Virus record (IMG/VR): IMGVR_UViG_3300045930_000288
Span: 1-25,271 of that record
DNA from: a virus
Strand: one strand, 5' to 3'
Length of the DNA: 25,271 bases
Shown here in pieces: positions 20,035-25,271 of this stretch (positions are counted from its first letter, which is position 1; the number at the start of each line of letters is the position of its first letter). Both the position numbers and the translations under genes were made by a program. The notes under the pieces were generated by a model. That model was not told where the DNA came from. It saw only the letters and a program-made list of their open reading frames with translations, and did no database searches.

Positions 20035-20997
20035 TTACGTGGTGATGTTGCTCATCACGTCCCACATGGCGGAGTACTTGATCTTTTCGTCCACCTGGTG
20101 GCGGACGCGGACCACGTCGCTGCGGGTCTCTTCCGTGTAGTAGGTCTCGACCAGGCCGCCGGGCTGGCTGCCGTCGCCGGCCCAGTGGAACGTGTGACCC
20201 AGGCAGGGCTCGATAATCGACTGGCTGGTAGCCACCACGCCGACGGCGGCGTATTCGTCGCTCCAGATATGGGTGGGGGTGGCGGTCTGGCCTTCGTCGG
20301 CCGAGTTGTAAACACCCTCGGCGACGATCACCTGCTCCAGGTCGAACACGGCGGCCAGCATGGCCGTCGTGACGTCGCGGGCCTTGATCTTGTCGCCGGC
20401 GCCCTGAGCCGCGATGTTATCGAGCACCTGCTCGCAGCGGCGGACGTTGCGAAACACCTTCTTATTGAAGACGATCGCGTTGGGCCACATGCCGGTGGCC
20501 GCGAAGATGCGGAGCACGGCGGCCTCGACATCGTCGATCGGGGTGGCGTTGGCCACGTCGTCCCACTCGTTGGTAATGGCGGTGGGCGAGTAGCTGCCGG
20601 GGAAGAGCAGATCCTTGACGCGGACCTCGGCCTCGAGCAGCACCATGTGCAGCACCAGGCGGGCGGTGGCCGCCTCGGCGTCAACATAGTTGGCATATTT
20701 GCGGGCCATGTTCTGGTCGACCGGGCCCTCCAGACCGTACTCGTCGGTGGCGTAGGTGTCCTTGCTGAACGACCAGTCGATGCGGTTGTAGTCGCCCTTC
20801 GCGCCGCGCTTGACGTTGGCGCGCTTGAGCAGCTGGGCGATGGGGATTTTGCCGAACGTGTCGCCGGCCAGGTCCACGTTGAGGATCGGCAGGACGCGGT
20901 TGGCGATGAATTTCATCCGGTTCGCCTCGAGGTCGAACTCCAGCATGGAGCCCAGATCGGGGCGAAGGGTGGATAGCGAGGTGGACGGTCCGGGCAT
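20035..20997 (-). CDS. major capsid protein
   Basis: The 320-residue protein lies in the canonical capsid position after protease/scaffold and cement genes, has HK97-fold-like composition, and carries typical capsid stretches: an N-terminal arm and E-loop-like region (LPILNVDLAGDTFGKIPIAQ), a spine helix (DAEAATARLVLHMVLLEAEV), and a P-domain segment (AVLRIFAATGMWPNAIVFNK). The C-terminus shows the pattern of capsid proteins that bind scaffold in the procapsid (VETYYTEETRSDVVRVRHQ). The start is ATG with GGAG 9 bases upstream. A cleaved delta domain is not obvious. A search would tell which capsid family it belongs to; the call is made on several agreeing features. Confidence 0.85.
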   Translation of the reverse strand: MPGPSTSLSTLRPDLGSMLEFDLEANRMKFIANRVLPILNVDLAGDTFGKIPIAQLLKRANVKRGAKGDYNRIDWSFSKDTYATDEYGLEGPVDQNMARKYANYVDAEAATARLVLHMVLLEAEVRVKDLLFPGSYSPTAITNEWDDVANATPIDDVEAAVLRIFAATGMWPNAIVFNKKVFRNVRRCEQVLDNIAAQGAGDKIKARDVTTAMLAAVFDLEQVIVAEGVYNSADEGQTATPTHIWSDEYAAVGVVATSQSIIEPCLGHTFHWAGDGSQPGGLVETYYTEETRSDVVRVRHQVDEKIKYSAMWDVMSNITT

Positions 20998-21097
20998 TGG
21001 TGGTTACTCCCAGTTCCCCCTGAGAGTGCAAACGGTGAATGAAAAAGCCGACGGGTTTTGGTGGCCACCGCCACCCGCCAGCTACAGGGGGCAGGGA

Positions 21098-21808
21098 TTA
21101 GACAACGGTCCAGGTGCCGTTGTAGGGACCGGCGATCCAGTCGCCGTTGCCGTCGGCCGTGAGCGTGACGTGCTCGGCCTCGTCGTCGGCCGTGATGTAG
21201 GCGTCGTCGGACTGCTTGGCGCCGTTGATGTAGATTGCGCCCGCGGCGCCCGGATCGACCCGCAGCTCCTGGGCGGCCGACACGGAAAAGTGGAACGTGT
21301 CACCCGCCACGGCGTCTTGGGGCAGCGTGCAGGTGTGGGCGGCGCCCAGGCCCGTGTTGGAAAACGTGCCATTGCGCATGTCGCGCGTCAGCGTGGTGGC
21401 CGTGCCGGTCAACGTGACGTGCATGGGGGGCGGCTCGTCGGTCTTCTCGGTGCGCAGGATCTCGATCACCGAAGCGTTGCCGCTGGCCGCTTCGAGCGCG
21501 ATGCCGATACGGCGGTGGCTGACCACGTCGTTGATCTTGCCGCTGGCGGCGCCGAACACTTCGGCGTATTGGGAGATAGCGCCGGCGGCGATCATCTGGC
21601 AGGTGCCGGGGCAAGTTTTCAGCCGCACGGAAACGTCTCTAACGACGCTGTCGTTGAAGACGTGCTCGTTGAGGGTGCCCAAGTCGGCCTCGTTGGCGCC
21701 GGCGGCCACCAGGTAGCCGCTGGTGAGCTTGACGCGGGCATATTGGGCGATGGCGGCGGTGCCGTCGACCCGGAATGTTTTGTTGAAGCCGTCGGATTGC
21801 TGGCTCAT
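21098..21808 (-). CDS. DUF2190-like capsid cement protein with C-terminal beta domain
   Basis: The first ~120 residues follow the pattern of DUF2190-type capsid cement proteins (VDGTAAIAQYARVKLTSGYL and IGIALEAASGNASVIEIL), small jelly-rolls that stabilise the shell. The remaining ~110 residues form a separate beta-rich domain (HVTLTGTATTLTRDM ... GDWIAGPYNGTWTVV), likely exposed on the capsid surface. The gene stands between scaffold and major capsid genes. The start is ATG with a GAAAGG-type site. Similar N-domain/C-domain fusions exist in other phages; the second domain could aid binding to host or environmental surfaces. Confidence 0.7.
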   Translation of the reverse strand: MSQQSDGFNKTFRVDGTAAIAQYARVKLTSGYLVAAGANEADLGTLNEHVFNDSVVRDVSVRLKTCPGTCQMIAAGAISQYAEVFGAASGKINDVVSHRRIGIALEAASGNASVIEILRTEKTDEPPPMHVTLTGTATTLTRDMRNGTFSNTGLGAAHTCTLPQDAVAGDTFHFSVSAAQELRVDPGAAGAIYINGAKQSDDAYITADDEAEHVTLTADGNGDWIAGPYNGTWTVV

Positions 21809-21846
21809 GGGGGGAACCTTTCGGGATAAGTGGCTGGTGTGTTGTT

Positions 21847-21902
21847 GGGCCCCGCCAGCGCTAGCGCAGCGGGGGGAAACTTTGCTAGTCGAACTAGCAA
21901 AA
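21847..21902. repeat. composite repeat A-B between protease/scaffold and cement genes
   Basis: Repeat A (21847-21876, GGGCCCCGCCAGCG ... GCAGCGGGGGG) stands next to palindrome B (21881-21901). This is the same pair as at 1541-1615 and 16145-16190. In the operon direction B comes first, then A, both after the stop of the scaffold frame. Confidence 0.85.
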
Positions 21903-21907
21903 GTGGT

Positions 21908-22453
21908 TTACTTGCGGTTGCCGGCCGGGTTGACCTTGGCGCCGTGAAGTTGCGTGTAGGCGGCGCAGTAGGCGGCCTGCAGCTGGGGGTTGTCGATGGC
22001 GAGCTTGCGGGCGGCCTGGGCCTTGGTGAGCTTGCGGTCGTCCATCAGCGTCTGGAGCTGCTCTTCCCACTGGGCGATCGCATCGCCGCCGGTGGCGGTG
22101 GTCGAGCTGCCGGTGACGCCGGCGCTGACCAGGGGGGCCGGCTCGTCGGCTGCCGATGCGGTTTTGGCGACCGGTTTGTCGGCCTTGAGCTGGGTGTTTT
22201 CCTGCGTGAGCCGCTCGACGTCGGCCGCCAGCTTGGCGGACCACGCATCTTTGGCCTGCGCGACGGTCGCGTTAGCCTCGAGCTGCGACACGAAAAAGTC
22301 GTTGTTGGCCTTGGGGAAGGCGGCTTTCAGCTCGGCGAGCGTGGCCGGGCCTGGCAGTTTCAGCGTGGCGGCCACGGAGGCAGGGGCTGGGGTGGCGGGG
22401 GCGGCCGATTCGGGCGTGATGGGCGAGGTGTCCGCGTTGATGTCAACGGACAT
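21908..22453 (-). CDS. internal scaffold protein (Nu3-type), in frame with the protease
   Basis: An internal ATG at 22453 (Met282 of the protease) is preceded by AAAAGGAG with 7 bases spacing, a near-ideal ribosome binding site and one of the best in the window. The 181-residue product is acidic, Ala/Pro-rich and coiled-coil-forming (DVERLTQENTQLKAD), as scaffolds are. Lambda makes its scaffold Nu3 in the same way from the end of the C protease gene. Separate synthesis of the scaffold is therefore well supported, although not proven. Confidence 0.75.
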   Translation of the reverse strand: MSVDINADTSPITPESAAPATPAPASVAATLKLPGPATLAELKAAFPKANNDFFVSQLEANATVAQAKDAWSAKLAADVERLTQENTQLKADKPVAKTASAADEPAPLVSAGVTGSSTTATGGDAIAQWEEQLQTLMDDRKLTKAQAARKLAIDNPQLQAAYCAAYTQLHGAKVNPAGNRK

Positions 22454-23296
22454 AGCAGGGCTCCTTTTCTTGCGGCCGGCGGCGGCCAACTGGGTGAAGG
22501 TTTCATCAAGCGATTGCACGGCGTCGATCAGGCTTTGCTCGACGGCGGCCTGGCCGACGTGCACGCGCCCGTCGGCCAGTTTTCGCGTTTGCTCCAGCGT
22601 CAGGCGGCGCCCGGCTTTCACTCCGCGAATGAAAAACTCGTTCAGGTCGGTGACGATCTTCTGCTGCTCGGCGAGCTGCTCGGCGGTTACCTCGGTGCCG
22701 GGCGTGAAGGCGCCCTTGAACTCGCCGGCGCGGATCACGTGCGCCTTGATGCCCTCCTTGGCGGCCATCGCAGAGTAGTCGTAGACCACGCCGTAGGTAC
22801 CGATGCTGCCGACGATCGCCGTGGGGTTGGCGAAGACCTTGGTGGCCTGGCTGGCGATCCAGTAGGCGGCGCTGGCGCCCAGGTCCTCGATGAACGCATA
22901 GACGGGCTTGCTTTTGGCGGCCTCGGCCACGTCGTCGGCCAGCTCCTTGGTGCCGGCGGCCGTGCCGCCGGGGCTTTCGATGTGCAGCAGGATGGCGGCC
23001 ACGTCGGGATTGCGGACGGCCGCGCGGATCTTGCGGCGGGTCATCACGGTGCTGGTTGAGCGCGACAGGCTGGCCTGCTGCTTCATCAGCGAGCCGTGCA
23101 GGCCGATCACTTCGACGCCGTCACGGATGTCGGGCCGCTGTTCGTCGTGGGCCTGGCGGGCGGCCTGGCTGGGGCCGCTCTGTAAATGCAGGTGCAGGTC
23201 CAGGCCCTGGAACCACTGGTAGCCGCTGAGAAAATCCTCCTCGCGGATGGCCCAGATCCCGAGCCATTGGTCGAAATGCGGAATGGCGTTCAACAT
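21908..23296 (-). CDS. S49 family head maturation protease with C-terminal scaffold
   Basis: The 462-residue protein begins with an SppA-like S49 peptidase domain (about residues 55-270). The nucleophile is Ser142 in GASAAYW and the general base is Lys194 in AGEFKGAF, 52 residues apart, which is the spacing I know from Bacillus SppA. Residues 98-115 (DVAAILLHIESPGGTAAG) form the oxyanion/substrate strand. In phages this enzyme degrades scaffold and matures the prohead. The region after ~282 is the scaffold, also made separately. It starts 6 bases after the portal stop (ATG 23296). Confidence 0.85.
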   Translation of the reverse strand: MLNAIPHFDQWLGIWAIREEDFLSGYQWFQGLDLHLHLQSGPSQAARQAHDEQRPDIRDGVEVIGLHGSLMKQQASLSRSTSTVMTRRKIRAAVRNPDVAAILLHIESPGGTAAGTKELADDVAEAAKSKPVYAFIEDLGASAAYWIASQATKVFANPTAIVGSIGTYGVVYDYSAMAAKEGIKAHVIRAGEFKGAFTPGTEVTAEQLAEQQKIVTDLNEFFIRGVKAGRRLTLEQTRKLADGRVHVGQAAVEQSLIDAVQSLDETFTQLAAAGRKKRSPAMSVDINADTSPITPESAAPATPAPASVAATLKLPGPATLAELKAAFPKANNDFFVSQLEANATVAQAKDAWSAKLAADVERLTQENTQLKADKPVAKTASAADEPAPLVSAGVTGSSTTATGGDAIAQWEEQLQTLMDDRKLTKAQAARKLAIDNPQLQAAYCAAYTQLHGAKVNPAGNRK

Positions 23297-23302
23297 TGTT
23301 TG

Positions 23303-25006
23303 CTAGGCAGTGCCGGCCCCCGCTTTCGGCTTGAGGGCGGGCTCGGCTTTGTCTTCGCCCTCGGTGGCGCTGACGGTGACGCCCTGGGCGGTGAAGACGC
23401 GGAGCAGCTCGTCGCGGGTGATCTCGCGGTCCTTGGCGAGGTTGAGCTTCTTGTTCAGCTCCTGCGCTTTGCGTTCGAAGGCCTCGACCACCTTGCCGGC
23501 GTCGTCGGCCATTTCGGGGACAACGTCGTCGAAATCTTCGCCCTGGCGGGCCCGCTGGCGGCGGGCGCTGGTCTGCTTGGTGGCCAGCTCCAGGGCGTTG
23601 GCCTTGATGTCCTTCTCGGGCTCGATGTACGACCAGGTGGGCGGGTGCCAGGTGTGGGCGAACAGGTTGATGCCGCTGCGCTTCTGAGCGGCGCGAAGCT
23701 GGGCATCCTTGGCGAGCTTTTGCCGGACGCGCCACCGCCAGACGGGCGAATAAAAGCCGTCGATGCGGCGGCGCTGGATGACGCGGTAGCGGATGCGGGC
23801 CTGGTCGATCGCGCCGCGCCAGCCGGAGAAATTGGTCTGTGAGGCGTCGAGCAACAGGACCTGGACGGGCAGGTCGAGGTTGACCGCGATGATCGTCAGG
23901 ATGAGGAGCGTGTGCTCGCGGTACATCGGGCCGGGGATGGTGGGCGCGAATCCGGTCAGGCCCCAGCCCTCTTGCGCCCGGACACGCATGCCGGGGGCCA
24001 TGCCCTGGCGGGTGCGGGTGGTGCCGTCGTCGACGATCTCGGTGGTGGTGGCGCCGGTGGCGGCGGGCGGGGCGGTGTGCGGCGTGGGCAGGCCGGTGCC
24101 GACGCCCTGCAGCTGCTGCTCGAGGATGGCGTAGCAGCTTTGCACCTGGGCGGCGACCAGGTTGGCGAATTGAATGTCGTCGTGATAGTGAATGGGCAGG
24201 GCGACGGGGGCGAAGACGGTCACGCCGCGGCGCTGGCTGAACCGGTTAGCGTCGTACAGGTGCAGGACCTGCTTCTCGCCGGCGGCGTCGCGGGCCGGGA
24301 CTTCCTCGATGTCCTTCAAGAGCAGCGTGCTGAACGGGTCGACGTCTTCCTTGGCGAAGAAATAGCTGATGCGGCGGGCCGTGCGGGCGTTCAGGTTGAC
24401 GCCGTGGATGCAGTTTTTGGACTTGCTGCGCGTCGGCCGGCGGCAGCGGTGGGCCTCGATGAATTGCAGCCGGCCGTCGGGACCGGTAATGCAAAAGGTG
24501 TCGCCGTCGACCGGGATGGTGCGCTGGGTGAGCAGCTCGAAGTCGTAGAAGGTCCGCTCGCCCTCGGAGTCGCAGCGGGAGGGGTCGGCGCACCAGTTGT
24601 ACCAGTCGTCTTTCAGCTCGGTGTCGATCCCTGTGTCGCCGGTGGAGGGGTCGACGGTGAAGCCGTCTTGCACGAGGTTGGCGGTCAGGCGGTTGATGGC
24701 CTGGCCGACGATCATGTTATTGCGGTCGTACTCGCGGGCCCGCTCGATGGCGCGGAAGAATTTGGTTTCGTCGCGGTAGTGGTAGTCGGCCCCGCCGCCC
24801 ATTAGCTGCACGCCGCGGGGACTGGGCAGGTACGGGCCGGTGCCGCCGATCGCCCAGTCGGACCGGTAGTCCTGATAGGCCTGGGCAAAGGCGCTGGGCA
24901 GCTCCAGGCAGTCGGCTTGGCTGTGGCGAGTGGGCAAGTGGCGGCTGGGCAAGGGCGGGGGATCAGTCGCGGAACGCGGTAAAGTCGGCGTGGATGACGC
25001 CGCCAC
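23303..25006 (-). CDS. portal protein, lambda gpB-like
   Basis: The 567-residue protein matches lambda-type portal proteins: an N-terminal part with REYDRNNMIVGQAINRLTAN, then PDGRLQFIEAHRC and LHLYDANRFSQRRGVTVFAP, a crown/stem part with NLVAAQVQSCYAILEQQ, and the C-terminal TWHPPTWSYIEPEKDIKA. It forms the dodecameric channel at the unique vertex through which DNA enters and leaves. The start in the track is GTG 25006, which overlaps the upstream gene by 44 bases; a TTG at 24952 is an alternative. It lies directly upstream of the S49 protease, as in lambda (B then C). Confidence 0.85.
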   Translation of the reverse strand: MAASSTPTLPRSATDPPPLPSRHLPTRHSQADCLELPSAFAQAYQDYRSDWAIGGTGPYLPSPRGVQLMGGGADYHYRDETKFFRAIERAREYDRNNMIVGQAINRLTANLVQDGFTVDPSTGDTGIDTELKDDWYNWCADPSRCDSEGERTFYDFELLTQRTIPVDGDTFCITGPDGRLQFIEAHRCRRPTRSKSKNCIHGVNLNARTARRISYFFAKEDVDPFSTLLLKDIEEVPARDAAGEKQVLHLYDANRFSQRRGVTVFAPVALPIHYHDDIQFANLVAAQVQSCYAILEQQLQGVGTGLPTPHTAPPAATGATTTEIVDDGTTRTRQGMAPGMRVRAQEGWGLTGFAPTIPGPMYREHTLLILTIIAVNLDLPVQVLLLDASQTNFSGWRGAIDQARIRYRVIQRRRIDGFYSPVWRWRVRQKLAKDAQLRAAQKRSGINLFAHTWHPPTWSYIEPEKDIKANALELATKQTSARRQRARQGEDFDDVVPEMADDAGKVVEAFERKAQELNKKLNLAKDREITRDELLRVFTAQGVTVSATEGEDKAEPALKPKAGAGTA

Positions 25007-25265
25007 CGCCGGCGGCGGCGGCCTGGGCTGACGCCAGCCAGCGGCGGGCTTCGTCTTGCTGGCGGGCGATCATTTCGGGGTCGAGCTCGAGCTCGTTGCC
25101 GTCGCGTCCGGACTGGGCAGTGCGGGTGACGGGGACGGCCAGCAGCTTGCGGCAGGCGGTGATGAACAGCTTGGCCTTGACGATGCTGCCGTCGGCTTCG
25201 AAATCGGCGTTGTCGAAATAGGCGGCGCGGGCGTTGAAAATCTCGGTATCTAGTGCCTCGGCCAT
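24963..25265 (-). CDS. small gpW-position head-tail joining protein
   Basis: The 100-residue protein is helical (IFNARAAYFDNADFEADGS, then MIARQQDEARRWLASAQAAA) and lies directly before the portal gene. In lambda that place is taken by gpW, a small head completion protein, with the terminase large subunit upstream; here the terminase would lie outside the window. Sequence similarity to gpW cannot be judged by eye. The AAAAAGGGG segment near the C-terminus is low-complexity. The start is ATG 25265, complete within the window. Confidence 0.6.
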   Translation of the reverse strand: MAEALDTEIFNARAAYFDNADFEADGSIVKAKLFITACRKLLAVPVTRTAQSGRDGNELELDPEMIARQQDEARRWLASAQAAAAGGGGVIHADFTAFRD

Positions 25266-25271
25266 ACGCCG

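Noticed and set aside
19756-20976. Long plus-strand frame of 406 residues
   Set aside because: Antisense to the major capsid gene; crosses a repeat and an intergenic gap without any protein-like pattern.
21830-23059. Long plus-strand frame of 409 residues
   Set aside because: Antisense to the protease/scaffold gene, which has clear catalytic residues; the shadow frame has none.

Overview
The window is most of the late (virion structure) region of a tailed phage with a long non-contractile tail, apparently an integrated prophage. The DNA is GC-rich, and nearly every gene lies on the minus strand, so the operon reads from the right edge (25265) to the left. The order is lambda-like: a small gpW-position protein, portal, S49 protease with an overlapping scaffold, DUF2190-like capsid protein, major capsid protein, head-tail joining proteins, tail tube, tail chaperone region, tape measure, distal tail and fibre proteins. 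Terminase, replication, lysis and integrase genes are not seen; the terminase would be expected just beyond the right edge. The host cannot be read directly. The dispersed-repeat types in the gaps, the many GTG/TTG starts and the weak Shine-Dalgarno sites remind me of planctomycetes (Pirellulales), but that rests on recall.

Left end (1-1620). Positions 1-345 hold several strong nested hairpins and no convincing gene, so this is a candidate structured RNA. A small XRE-type regulator (440-709, minus) follows with a good sigma70-like promoter. At 858-899 there is a 3' fragment of a tRNA, apparently Arg(ACG), cut at the anticodon loop, which is the usual trace of integration into a tRNA gene. Its orientation puts the phage to the right and the original host DNA to the left. 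A plus-strand two-helix membrane protein (1179-1556) with its own promoter is bracketed by direct copies of a composite repeat and looks like a moron.

Tail module (1609-17514). It includes a beta-helix fibre, an 890-residue protein with about nineteen 20-residue repeats, a probable tail hub, a fused coiled-coil protein, the tape measure, and a gene with an A9 slippery run whose -1 frame exactly fills the gap to the tape measure gene. This fits programmed -1 frameshifting of the tail assembly chaperone type. Head module (17524-25265). It holds joining proteins, the major capsid protein, a capsid cement-like protein, a protease with Ser142/Lys194, an internal scaffold start with a strong ribosome binding site, and the portal.

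The most unusual property is that the gaps of this otherwise intact operon are filled by at least eight families of short dispersed repeats. These lie exactly at gene boundaries and in several cases supply stop codons, ribosome binding sites or start codons. One copy is inserted in frame inside a gene.
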